Assembly: GCA_902625325.1 (NCBI GenBank)
Contig: CACOAW010000003.1
Span: forward strand, 83,097 to 147,096
Length of the DNA: 64,000 bases
Reading direction: 5' to 3'
Source: an uncultured Candidatus Poseidoniales archaeon
GTDB taxonomy: Archaea; Thermoplasmatota; Poseidoniia; Poseidoniales; Thalassarchaeaceae
Both the position numbers and the translations under genes were made by a program. Shown in pieces: positions 1 to 8,018 of this stretch (position 1 is its first letter; every line of letters begins with the position of its first letter). The notes under the pieces are model-generated. The model saw nothing but the letters and a program-made list of their open reading frames with translations, had not been told where the DNA came from and ran no database searches.

Positions 1-131
1 CTTTCTGCAGATTCCCCATGCCAATTAGCAGGCCTTCCGATATCTCCATTGATGTACAGAGCCCTATGGTAAGCCTCCCCGTCGGCAATTTCGTTCTCGC
101 TAATCCTGTCTGGCTCCCACCCAGTTGCCAC
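1..131 (-). CDS. Possible 5' end of a gene running off the left edge
   Basis: On the minus strand a frame is open from about position 146 to the window edge with a plausible amino-acid mix (ATGWEPDRISENEIADGEAY and onward). GTG at 131 or TTG at 146 could start it. An AT-rich TATA-like element (155-164, read on the minus strand) lies about 25 bases upstream of the GTG, which fits a nearly leaderless archaeal transcript. No family is recognisable from about 43 residues. It would be divergent from the EF-hand gene at 243. Confidence 0.35.
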   Translation of the reverse strand, partial: MATGWEPDRISENEIADGEAYHRALYINGDIGRPANWHGESAE

Positions 132-154
132 AAAAAGTAAACCCAAGAGGCGCC

Positions 155-164
155 AAATTATTTA
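155..164 (-). promoter_or_regulatory. TATA-like box for the left-edge gene
   Basis: Read on the minus strand this is taaataattt, an archaeal TATA-box-like sequence in an otherwise mixed-composition spacer. Its distance to the GTG at 131 is about the 25 bp expected between TATA centre and transcription start. Positions 165-242 between the two divergent genes show nothing else I can name. Confidence 0.3.
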
Positions 165-242
165 TTCGTAACGAACAGACAAAGAAATCGTGCAGCGACA
201 AGACTCATTTCTGAGTGCCCCTTAGGCGGCATTGGCGAGAGT

Positions 243-1694
243 ATGAGGACAAACATCGAGGCAATAGCAATCAAGAACCTGCAGGATATTCTCAGAGAGA
301 GGGGCTATACCGCTGAAACTCTCTTCTCGAAGTTCGACACAGATGGAAATGGGGTCCTCTCAAAGATGGAGTTCGAGGCTGCATTGCGCTCAATAACAGG
401 GCAAGTTGCTCCACAAGCGATTTTGAATGCCGTATTCGGGGCCCTTGATAGGGACTCGTCCGGCTCTCTGGAGTTGGCAGAACTACTTTCCATCGTAGAT
501 TCAGGCGTCACTCATAATTTCTCCGCGGGACAATCCATTGTTGTCGGAGACCACCCGCAGGATCGTTTCAATGGAACATACTCGCAGCAAGAGGGTACTA
601 TGAATGGAAAACCGTACTTCAAGAACCAATCAGGATGCCTCCTTTACGCTTTCTCATCTGGCTCTAGTGCCTCATCATGGAACCTCGATGATCGAGATCA
701 GAATGGTAGCAACGACTGGTATAGGGGAGGCTGGACTAGAGCACCGCCCGATGGTTCGGTACCTCTAGGAGTCAGGAGATGGGTGGGCGTCGGGAAATTG
801 TCCCTCTCTCCGGTCGATCAAGGTGCCGATGTTGATACAGGCTCTGTTGCGAACGAGACACCCGATCCAGTCGATGCCGAATTCCCGGAAAACAATCAAC
901 AATTGGCAGATCTGCTGTCTGAGTTCGACTCTGCACTGAACTATTTCGAGGGTAAAGTGACGAGCGGGGAGTTATCTGTAGATCAAGCCATGGAGATGGC
1001 TAATACGGCCTTCGAGAGGAAGAGCTCAGAACTTCCTCCCGTACTACGCTTCTCTGCTCAGAAGGTGTGGGAAAAGAAGGCGTCAGCTCTGGAAAACGTC
1101 CTAAGATCCAACGCCCCGAGCCCTTCTTCCATCGCAGTAGGAGCAGCAGCAATAGGGACAGCGGGGGCAATCGCAACTAGTGCTGCTCAAAATGTCCCTG
1201 CTCCGCTACCACCCCCTCCCATGCCAGCCGCACCAGAGCCTGGGCCGCCAGCCGCACCAGAGCCTGAGCCGCCAGCCGCACCAGAGCCTGGACCGCCAGC
1301 CGCACCAGAGCCTGAGCCGCCAGCCGCACCAGAGCCTGAGCTACCATCGGGTACCCGCTCCGATCAGTCTGAAATCGAATCTGCTATGTCTGCATTCCAG
1401 GATGCGAAGACGATTTCGGAACGCAATTCCGTCAAGGACTCGCTATCGGGAGTCTCTACCTCTGTGCAATTCCGGGTGAACGCCGTGGAGCGTACCTTTG
1501 GAATCGGACTCTCCGAAGCTGTTCGTGGAGGAAACACGATTATCGCCGATGTCGACGGAATCGGAGAGGTAGAAATCAGAATGGCTTCATCTGCAGACTT
1601 GAGCCACATCAAGTCAGGATATGAGGGCGAACTCTCATGCACTATAGCGGATTGGAACGCAGTTAGGCGCAGGCTGGTTATGGAGTCGATTTAA
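243..1694 (+). CDS. EF-hand protein with a protist-type 'NGRP' module, Pro-rich repeats and a C-terminal beta domain
   Basis: Two canonical EF-hand loops are visible: DTDGNGVLSKME at residues 32-43 and DRDSSGSLELAE at 69-80, both with Asp/Asn/Ser ligands and the closing Glu, so calcium binding is likely. Residues about 95-185 form a module with G-T-Y, NGKPYF, LLYAF, W and GW spacing. It resembles the module with 'NGRPVY...LYY...W' found in many algal and protist proteins (recalled, not searched). A helical, charged linker (about 215-285), an Ala-rich stretch (295-315), five PAAPEPGP-type repeats (about 328-367) and a final beta-rich domain (about 375-483) follow. There is no signal peptide, so it is probably cytoplasmic. 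Its stop overlaps the convergent SDR gene by 4 bp. Function unknown; calcium-responsive scaffolding is a guess. Confidence 0.85.
   Translation: MRTNIEAIAIKNLQDILRERGYTAETLFSKFDTDGNGVLSKMEFEAALRSITGQVAPQAILNAVFGALDRDSSGSLELAELLSIVDSGVTHNFSAGQSIVVGDHPQDRFNGTYSQQEGTMNGKPYFKNQSGCLLYAFSSGSSASSWNLDDRDQNGSNDWYRGGWTRAPPDGSVPLGVRRWVGVGKLSLSPVDQGADVDTGSVANETPDPVDAEFPENNQQLADLLSEFDSALNYFEGKVTSGELSVDQAMEMANTAFERKSSELPPVLRFSAQKVWEKKASALENVLRSNAPSPSSIAVGAAAIGTAGAIATSAAQNVPAPLPPPPMPAAPEPGPPAAPEPEPPAAPEPGPPAAPEPEPPAAPEPELPSGTRSDQSEIESAMSAFQDAKTISERNSVKDSLSGVSTSVQFRVNAVERTFGIGLSEAVRGGNTIIADVDGIGEVEIRMASSADLSHIKSGYEGELSCTIADWNAVRRRLVMESI
1224..1343 (+). repeat. Five tandem 24-bp repeats coding for Pro/Ala/Glu octapeptides
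   Basis: Five in-frame copies of a 24-bp unit (ccagccgcaccagagcctg plus a variable end) encode PAAPEPGP or PAAPEPEP. Copies differ at only a few bases, mainly switching Gly and Glu at one residue. This points to recent expansion by slippage or recombination. The repeats form a stiff linker between the Ala-rich segment and the C-terminal domain. Confidence 0.95.
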
Positions 1695-2539
1695 CCGGCG
1701 GCCTCGAAGGCTTCCCCAATCATCTCCTCCAGACTTATTGATGGTCTGAATCCACACCTGTCTTCCAGGAACCAAGCGTCAACTATCCCCCAGACCTCCT
1801 CCCTGTCGCTCTGGTTAAGCTCAATCTCGCATCCAGTCCTTTCACTGTACAATCCTGCAAGCTCTGACATCTGAATTGCCTTCCCAGATCCAACGGCGAA
1901 ACTCTCCCTAGTTGCTGGTGGTTCCCTTAGGACGGCATCGACTACTCTCACAAGGTCTTGGACGTGGACCATGTCCTTCACTTGGGTCCCATCCCCCGGT
2001 ACATTGATCCAACCCATCTGGCTCTCGAATGCCCATCTGTGGAGTATCCCATTCCCCGGGGGTCCAGATAGCGGCACGCCTTGCACATTAGATGCCCTGA
2101 TTACGCTTACTGGCCTCTCTGCCTCTGCTCTCTCCAGGGCATTCTCCTCGATCCACAACTGTCCCTCCGCTGCTACATCCCTGGGGGCCAAGGTGGAATC
2201 GTAGCCGTAGTATTCTTCTCCAGGCTCCCATTGCGGGTGCACTCTTAGGGTTCCAAGTATGATCATGTGGAGTGAGCCGTGCCTGTCTACGGCATCGAGT
2301 ATAGGACGAGCCTTCTCCCTCATTATGATGTAAGACTCCCTGTCATCTCTCGCTACGGAGGAATCAACCGGTCTTGAGTTGATGTGAATCAAGGTATTGC
2401 AAGGAGTTAGCAGAGCGTCCAGAGATGCTGGGTCGTCTAACTTATCATCCGGGATTTCCACCAGAGAGTCTCCTAGCATTTCCATGATGTACGGAGCGAC
2501 GAAACTATCCGCAGACGATAATGCGACCTTCACATTCAT
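1691..2539 (-). CDS. Atypical SDR-fold (NAD-dependent epimerase/dehydratase-like) protein
   Basis: The C-terminal half matches extended SDR sugar epimerases: an RASNVQG segment, then GDGTQVKDMVHVQDLVRVVD, where epimerases have GDGxQxRDFVHVxDV. The N-terminus (NVKVALSSADSFVAPYIM) occupies the Rossmann strand and loop but lacks the GxxGxxG dinucleotide motif. The expected catalytic YxxxK is not evident near YYGYDSTLAPRDVAAEG. The protein (282 aa) is near the family length of about 300. It may be a non-catalytic or altered-cofactor member. It is convergent with the EF-hand gene (4-bp overlap) and divergent from gcvPA. Confidence 0.75.
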   Translation of the reverse strand: MNVKVALSSADSFVAPYIMEMLGDSLVEIPDDKLDDPASLDALLTPCNTLIHINSRPVDSSVARDDRESYIIMREKARPILDAVDRHGSLHMIILGTLRVHPQWEPGEEYYGYDSTLAPRDVAAEGQLWIEENALERAEAERPVSVIRASNVQGVPLSGPPGNGILHRWAFESQMGWINVPGDGTQVKDMVHVQDLVRVVDAVLREPPATRESFAVGSGKAIQMSELAGLYSERTGCEIELNQSDREEVWGIVDAWFLEDRCGFRPSISLEEMIGEAFEAAG

Positions 2540-2640
2540 CCGTATCTCCTGACAGGTAATAATACTGTGTGATTGAGGGAGGGGCTTCTAGAGAAACTAT
2601 TGAATTCCTCCTGTCATGCAGTGGATTCACAGGTGAGCCG

Positions 2641-4008
2641 ATGGTAGACCAAATACCCAACCTTGGAAGAGAGTCGGAAATGCTATCAGAGATTGGATTG
2701 AAATCTATGTCTGATTTATTTTCCAACATCCCAGAGGGAGTCAGGAGGGAAGATTCTCTCCCACTTCCGCCACCACAATCGGAGGAGCAGATACTGGAAG
2801 ATGCACGTCGACTCCTAGGGGCAAACGTAGATCTTGACTCTCGACCGTCCTTCCTATCAGCTGGATTGGCAAGGAACTTCGTCCCGACCATGGTGCCGAT
2901 GCTCGCCACCAGGGGGGAATTCCTAACTTCTTACACTCCCTACCAACCAGAGGTTAGCCAAGGCATGCTTCAGGCTATGTGGGAGTTCCAGACCATGGTG
3001 TCGGAATTAGTCGGACTACCCATATCCAATGTGTCAATGTACGATGCCAGTACTGCAGCTGCAGAGGCCATAACATGCGCAGTTCGAGTCAAGTCCAAGA
3101 AGGCGACGAACCCCAATTCCGTATTCGTCTCAGGACTTGTCCCGCCCCACAGGCTCTCCGTCATTCGTAATTACACCCAAGGAGTGGGAATAGAGCTTCA
3201 CATTCTCCCTCATAATGATGATGGCTCACTGGATATGGAAATGGTCTCTTCGGCAGCCGGATCATCCGCGGTGTATGTGGAGCAACCGAACTCATTGGGA
3301 ATCTTGGATGAGGGACTAATAGGCCTAAAAGAAATAATTGGCGACTCAACGGCACTGATTGTCGGTGTTGATGCAGTTTCATTGGGACTGGTACAACCTC
3401 CCGGCCACTGGGGAGCCGATATCGTTGTCGGAGAAGGGCAGCCGTTCGGAATAGGACCAACTGGCGGGGGGCCGATTTACGGGATATTCGCCTGCACAAA
3501 GGAATTCCTAAGGCTTATGCCCGGCCGGATAGTGGGCCAAAGCATCGATACTGAGGGCAAGACGGCATACACGCTGACCCTGTCCACAAGGGAGCAGCAC
3601 ATACGCAGACACAGGGCTACATCTAATATCTGCTCAAATGAAACCCTGATAGCATTGATGGGTGCCATGCATATGTCGTTGTTAGGGCCAGAGGGGCTTG
3701 AGAAACTCGCAACCAGAATTTCCTCGGCCACATATGCAGTAATGGAAGCAGTGACCAACATTCCCGGGGTGGATCTGGTTAATCCCGGGGGGGCCTTCTT
3801 CAGGGAGTTTGCAATCAGGCTTCCGGGCCCCGCCAAGGAAGCACTCTCCAGCATGGACGCAGCAGGAGTTCTAGGAGGATTCGATTTGGGCAATTGGTGG
3901 GAAGACATGTCAGATTGCCTACTGATTGGGTGTGACGAGGGAATCACTGAGTCAGACATCTCTAGTCTAGTTGATGCTCTGGGGGCTTGGTCTGGAGGGG
4001 TTAAATGA
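2641..4008 (+). CDS. gcvPA: Glycine dehydrogenase (decarboxylating) subunit 1, P-protein alpha
   Basis: This is the N-terminal-type subunit of the two-part P-protein of the glycine cleavage system. With GcvPB it decarboxylates glycine and passes aminomethyl to the lipoyl H-protein. The block FLTSYTPYQPEVSQG (residues 94-108) is diagnostic of the family. The frame is open from a GTG at 2569, but ATG at 2641 is preferred: it follows an AGGTGA Shine-Dalgarno-like element and gives a 455-aa protein starting like known GcvPA proteins, whose N-terminal helix matches ESEMLSEIGLKSMSDLF. It ends in a 4-bp ATGA overlap with gcvPB. gcvT and gcvH are not in the window. Confidence 0.95.
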   Translation: MVDQIPNLGRESEMLSEIGLKSMSDLFSNIPEGVRREDSLPLPPPQSEEQILEDARRLLGANVDLDSRPSFLSAGLARNFVPTMVPMLATRGEFLTSYTPYQPEVSQGMLQAMWEFQTMVSELVGLPISNVSMYDASTAAAEAITCAVRVKSKKATNPNSVFVSGLVPPHRLSVIRNYTQGVGIELHILPHNDDGSLDMEMVSSAAGSSAVYVEQPNSLGILDEGLIGLKEIIGDSTALIVGVDAVSLGLVQPPGHWGADIVVGEGQPFGIGPTGGGPIYGIFACTKEFLRLMPGRIVGQSIDTEGKTAYTLTLSTREQHIRRHRATSNICSNETLIALMGAMHMSLLGPEGLEKLATRISSATYAVMEAVTNIPGVDLVNPGGAFFREFAIRLPGPAKEALSSMDAAGVLGGFDLGNWWEDMSDCLLIGCDEGITESDISSLVDALGAWSGGVK

Positions 4009-5513
4009 ACACGGTCTTCGATTTCAATGGGGCATCTGGTTCCGGTTGGTCGCAACCAGACTCAAACTTCCAAAACCCAGATGCCGTCCCAGATAGCCTC
4101 AGAAGGAAAAGACTCCCCGGATGGCCGAGAGCCAGCGAACCGGAACTAGTGAGGCACTACACGCTGCTCTCGCAGAAGACCTTCGGGATTGATACCGGTT
4201 TCTACCCGCTTGGGTCTTGCACTATGAAGCACAACCCAAGAGTCAACGAGAGGATAGTCCAGCTACCTGGGATAGACAGAATTCACCCACTGCAGGACTC
4301 GTCGCAGGTCCAAGGCCTGCTAGCGATCTACTACGAGATGCAGGAGATGCTGGCAATCTGCTCCGGAATGGACGCAGTCACGCTTCAACCGGTTGCCGGA
4401 GCCCAAGGAGAGTTCACAGCAATCCGGTGCATCCAGGAGTACCACAGGTCTAGAGGAGATGACCACAGGGACAAGGTGATTGTACCAGACTCTGCACATG
4501 GTACCAATCCGGCATCTGCCTCAATGTGCGGTTATCAGATCATTGAGATACCCAGCGCATCAGACGGGCGGTTGGACATCGATGCCCTAAGGGCGGCAGT
4601 CGGCGATGATACGGCAGCAATGATGATCACAAACCCATCAACCATGGGTCTGTTCGAAACGAACATAGCCGAGGCATCACAGATCGTCCATGAAGCAGGA
4701 GGGCAGATGTACTACGATGGTGCGAACTTCAATGCAATAATCGGAAAGACAGACCCCGGTAGGATGGGATTCGATGCAGTCCACTACAACCTCCACAAGA
4801 CCTTCAGCCAACCCCACGGCGGAGGCGGCCCTGGAAGCGGGCCAATCGGGGTAAAGGGTCATCTTTCGGAGTTCCTGCCCACGCCAATCGCATCCCGTAG
4901 GGAGTCTCAAGAAGGAGAACCAAACGGCGTTGGCGATGGATTCTACTACTTCTGGCAGGATGTAGGCGACAACAGCATAGGAAAGGTGCAGCAGTGGAAC
5001 GGAAATGCGGGAGCAGTTGTCAGGGCATGGGCATTCTACAGGAGGTACGGACGCGATTTAGAGAGGATGAGCGAGCACGCCGTCCTAAACTCCAACTACT
5101 TGAGACACAAAATCATGAATCCCGAACCAGATGTCGCTTCCAAAATCAATTGCATGCCTAGCGAGGGTTCAGAGGCTAGTCTGGTCATGCACGAATTCAC
5201 CCTTTCCATGAGTCCTGTCAAGGAAATAAACGGAGTGACTGGAAAGGACGTTGCAAAGCGTCTTCTGGACTATGGCTACATGTCCCCCACACTCTACTTC
5301 CCCCAAATAGTTCCGGAGTGCTTGATGATAGAACCAACAGAAACGGAATCCAAGGAAGTACTCGACAAATTCGCAGCGGACTTCCACGCAGTGCTGTCAG
5401 AAGATCCCGAAATTCTGACAACAGCACCCCATACGACTCCCGTCAAGAGGGTGGACGAGGTTTGGGCCGCTAGGAACCTCATACTCAGGCACCCGGGAAA
5501 TGACGAGGACTAG
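4005..5513 (+). CDS. gcvPB: Glycine dehydrogenase (decarboxylating) subunit 2, P-protein beta
   Basis: This is the PLP-binding partner of GcvPA. The pyridoxal-phosphate lysine is K265 in HYNLHKTFSQPHGGGGPGSG, followed by the Gly-rich loop typical of P-proteins. FYPLGSCTMKHNP near residues 67-79 is also characteristic. The length of 502 aa is normal. It is translationally coupled to gcvPA through the ATGA overlap. glyA lies 2.5 kb downstream, so glycine decarboxylation and serine/glycine interconversion are neighbours. Confidence 0.97.
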   Translation: MNTVFDFNGASGSGWSQPDSNFQNPDAVPDSLRRKRLPGWPRASEPELVRHYTLLSQKTFGIDTGFYPLGSCTMKHNPRVNERIVQLPGIDRIHPLQDSSQVQGLLAIYYEMQEMLAICSGMDAVTLQPVAGAQGEFTAIRCIQEYHRSRGDDHRDKVIVPDSAHGTNPASASMCGYQIIEIPSASDGRLDIDALRAAVGDDTAAMMITNPSTMGLFETNIAEASQIVHEAGGQMYYDGANFNAIIGKTDPGRMGFDAVHYNLHKTFSQPHGGGGPGSGPIGVKGHLSEFLPTPIASRRESQEGEPNGVGDGFYYFWQDVGDNSIGKVQQWNGNAGAVVRAWAFYRRYGRDLERMSEHAVLNSNYLRHKIMNPEPDVASKINCMPSEGSEASLVMHEFTLSMSPVKEINGVTGKDVAKRLLDYGYMSPTLYFPQIVPECLMIEPTETESKEVLDKFAADFHAVLSEDPEILTTAPHTTPVKRVDEVWAARNLILRHPGNDED

Positions 5514-6393
5514 CGAATTATACGGCATATCTTCTCCCAGCCTCATGGAGGCGAGCTCCGACCGCGATTGGCTCCTTGGGGAACCCGGGTGGTGGGGTAT
5601 AGTAGATGGGCCCGTTCCCGATTTCAGGCCGGGAGAGATTTCTCCCCCATTGGGATGGGTGAGCACGACCCCCAGTGTAGGAAATTTCGGCTGGTGCAGG
5701 CAACGGCTGCGACCTCTGGCATGGCCCCTATTGCGCCCTCTGGCATGGGCGCCATTTTTCCTACTTCTTTCGGCGATCCCAATGGCCATACCTGGACAGA
5801 CCCCCGACGATCAAGCCGTCTCAGCATCCTTCTTCCTGTTGGCTTGGGGGTTGGTGATACTTCCCATCCTGTTCTCAAGGAACTCACAGCCGATGTCGGG
5901 GAGGTCCGTTCTCTCTCTGCCTGTAGACTGGGCGTCATTGACCATCGCCTCCGCCCTGTTTGCACTCCATCTCGTTATCGATCCAAGGTTGGGTTGGCTT
6001 TCCTACGGGCTCTTCTGGCTGGCATACCTTCGGACAATCCAACTGGTGCAGACTTCGATGATGGCCCCTCCATCCCGCTTCCTACTTCCGATACGCCCCG
6101 AAGACTGGGAAGGAGGGCTCGATTATCCATGGACAGTGTCATCAGATAGGTGGTCCAGGAACCGAATAGCAAGCGCTAGCTTCCAGAATGGCGATCTTGT
6201 TCTTTGCGGTTCCTCCAGATCCGGACAAGACTTTCTCTCACTAGCATTTGTTCACAAGTCAGGATTCGTTCTCGATCCATTCCATGAGCGACTGTCCAAG
6301 GAACCCGGCCTCGTGGATCTGCTTTCCAAACCCCTGCCGGTAGTTGGTAGGGAGTGGCCAGCCAGATTCCTACAATTCTCCGAGGAGGAGTAG
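5500..6393 (+). CDS. Membrane protein of unknown function
   Basis: The frame starts 14 bp inside gcvPB, with an alternative ATG at 5545. The N-terminal 75 residues are Pro/Trp/Gly rich. About four hydrophobic segments follow between residues 83 and 185 (for example [42 protein letters not shown]). A soluble C-terminal part of about 110 residues then contains [19 protein letters not shown] and ends [12 protein letters not shown] recognise no family. Its position between gcvPB and purE with tight spacing suggests co-transcription, not function. Confidence 0.7.
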   Translation: MTRTSELYGISSPSLMEASSDRDWLLGEPGWWGIVDGPVPDFRPGEISPPLGWVSTTPSVGNFGWCRQRLRPLAWPLLRPLAWAPFFLLLSAIPMAIPGQTPDDQAVSASFFLLAWGLVILPILFSRNSQPMSGRSVLSLPVDWASLTIASALFALHLVIDPRLGWLSYGLFWLAYLRTIQLVQTSMMAPPSRFLLPIRPEDWEGGLDYPWTVSSDRWSRNRIASASFQNGDLVLCGSSRSGQDFLSLAFVHKSGFVLDPFHERLSKEPGLVDLLSKPLPVVGREWPARFLQFSEEE

Positions 6394-6440
6394 GGGCGAA
6401 TGAACGGCAGGCATTTGAACCGTCCACGGGCCGAAGTGGC

Positions 6441-6914
6441 ATGGACATATGCGTGATACTTGGTTCCAAGTCAGATTTGCCAATTGCCGACAAGTGCAGA
6501 GGGATACTAGAGAAGTTCGAGGTCTCCTTCGAAATCAGGGTCGCGTCTGCACATAGGGCCCCCAAATACCTAGAGGGCATAGTTGACAAGGCCGTGTCAG
6601 AAGGATGCAAGGTTTTCATCGGCATGGCAGGAGTAGCCGCCGCTCTGCCCGGTGTAATCGCATCAATGACCAGCAGACCCGTGATAGGAGTGCCAGTCGG
6701 GGGGAAGGTGCCATTGGACTCCCTTTTGTCCATAGTACAGATGCCCCCCGGGATGCCCGTAGCGACGGTGGGCGTAGATCGCGGGGACAACGCGGGAGCA
6801 CTCGCAATTCAGATTCTGGCTTGCTCCGACTCAAAACTTGCAGAGGCTTACTCCAATTTCCGAACTGAGATGACCGAGAAGGTGGTTTCCGATGACAATT
6901 CCATCCAGGGGTGA
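6441..6914 (+). CDS. purE: Phosphoribosylaminoimidazole carboxylase/mutase PurE
   Basis: PurE catalyses carboxylation of aminoimidazole ribotide to CAIR in purine synthesis (class I mutase acting on N5-CAIR, or class II using CO2 directly). The GSKSDLP phosphate loop is at residues 8-14, SAHRAP at 36-41, and [20 protein letters not shown] at about 95-114. The frame is open further upstream, but ATG at 6441 places the family-standard [14 protein letters not shown] at the N-terminus and gives 157 aa, the usual length. It lies 6 bp before guaAb, so two purine genes are coupled. Sequence alone does not settle class I versus II here. Confidence 0.95.
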   Translation: MDICVILGSKSDLPIADKCRGILEKFEVSFEIRVASAHRAPKYLEGIVDKAVSEGCKVFIGMAGVAAALPGVIASMTSRPVIGVPVGGKVPLDSLLSIVQMPPGMPVATVGVDRGDNAGALAIQILACSDSKLAEAYSNFRTEMTEKVVSDDNSIQG

Positions 6915-6920
6915 AACCAG

Positions 6921-7865
6921 ATGCAGACACAGATGCTGGTCGATGAGGCCATTGGGGAGCTGAAATCCCGTATAGACGACACTGCCATCATTGCGTGCTC
7001 CGGTGGGATAGACAGCACAGTGGCAGCCGTCCTCGCCCACAAGGCGGTAGGCAGCCTCCTCCATTGCGTCTACGTCGATACCGGCCTGATGAGGAAGGGC
7101 GAAACGTCGGAGGTGTCCGAGATGTTCTCAGAAATGGGAATAAAACTCCAGGTCGTAGACGCGTCAGCCAGATTCTTCGAGAGCCTCTCCGGAGTAACAG
7201 ATCCTGAGGAGAAGCGCAAGATAATCGGAGAGCAGTTCATCAGGGTGTTCGAGGAGGAGAAGGGAACCTGCGCTGCCAAGTTCCTGGTTCAGGGGACCAT
7301 CGCCCCTGACTGGATTGAGTCAGGCGGAGGAGATAGGGACGTTATCAAGTCACACCACAACGTAGGGGGGCTCCCTGAGGACGTCGACATGACAATCGTA
7401 GAGCCATTAAGGGAGTTCTATAAGGACGAGGTTAGGGAGATTGCGAGGTCCCTCGGTATAAAATCCAGCGAGAGGCAACCATTCCCCGGTCCGGGACTAG
7501 CCGTCAGAGTACTCGGAGAAGTCACCCCAGAACGTGTAGATTCATGCAGGGAAGCGTGTCACATAGTGGAGAGTCGCATCAGAGAGTCAGCGGCCAGGGG
7601 GGAATGCGATTTGCCATGGCAGTACTTCGCGACGCTGCTGCCGGTCAAGAGCGTGGGAGTCCATGGGGACGTAAGGGTCCACGGGGAGACTGTCGTCGTC
7701 AGAGCAGTGGCAAGCCTAGATGGGATGAGCGCCCGCTACTCCCCGCTCCCGCACGGCCTTCTAGCCGAGATTAGCACTGAGATTACGAATTCACTGAAGG
7801 GCCATGTAAACCGTGTTGTTTACGATATCACTCACAAACCACCGGGCACGATAGAGTGGGAGTAA
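6921..7865 (+). CDS. guaAb: GMP synthase ATP-pyrophosphatase subunit (split archaeal type)
   Basis: This enzyme adenylates XMP and replaces the AMP with ammonia to make GMP. The PP-loop SGGIDST is at residues 27-33. PFPGPGLAVRVLGEVT and the C-terminal dimerisation region ending DITHKPPGTIEWE are present. There is no glutamine amidotransferase domain, as expected for archaea where subunit A (GuaAa) is a separate gene; that gene is not in the window. A strong GGGGTGA ribosome site sits just before the ATG. It is downstream of purE in the same unit. Confidence 0.97.
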   Translation: MQTQMLVDEAIGELKSRIDDTAIIACSGGIDSTVAAVLAHKAVGSLLHCVYVDTGLMRKGETSEVSEMFSEMGIKLQVVDASARFFESLSGVTDPEEKRKIIGEQFIRVFEEEKGTCAAKFLVQGTIAPDWIESGGGDRDVIKSHHNVGGLPEDVDMTIVEPLREFYKDEVREIARSLGIKSSERQPFPGPGLAVRVLGEVTPERVDSCREACHIVESRIRESAARGECDLPWQYFATLLPVKSVGVHGDVRVHGETVVVRAVASLDGMSARYSPLPHGLLAEISTEITNSLKGHVNRVVYDITHKPPGTIEWE

Positions 7866-7905
7866 TCCGATTCTTTGATGAATGAGGTGCCCTGCCCCGG
7901 GTCAG

Positions 7906-7978
7906 GCCGACATAGCTTAGTTGGTGGAGCGGTGGACTGTTAATCCACAGGTCGCAGGTTCGAGTCCTGCTGTCGGCG
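7906..7978 (+). tRNA. tRNA-Asn(GTT)
   Basis: The acceptor arms GCCGACA (7906-7912) and TGTCGGC (7971-7977) pair perfectly, with discriminator G and a genome-encoded CCA at 7979-7981. The anticodon arm GTGGA-CTGTTAA-TCCAC gives anticodon GTT (Asn). A T-loop (GGTTCGAGTCC) is present. There is no intron. Confidence 0.97.
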
Positions 7979-8018
7979 CCATCTATTATTCCCAACACTC
8001 ATTTGCCCCCTCCCTCCC

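Noticed and set aside
1180-1479. Second-frame ORF across the 24-bp repeats (repeated QPHQSL)
   Set aside because: It exists only because the 24-bp unit leaves all frames open. The EF-hand protein frame has domains on both sides.
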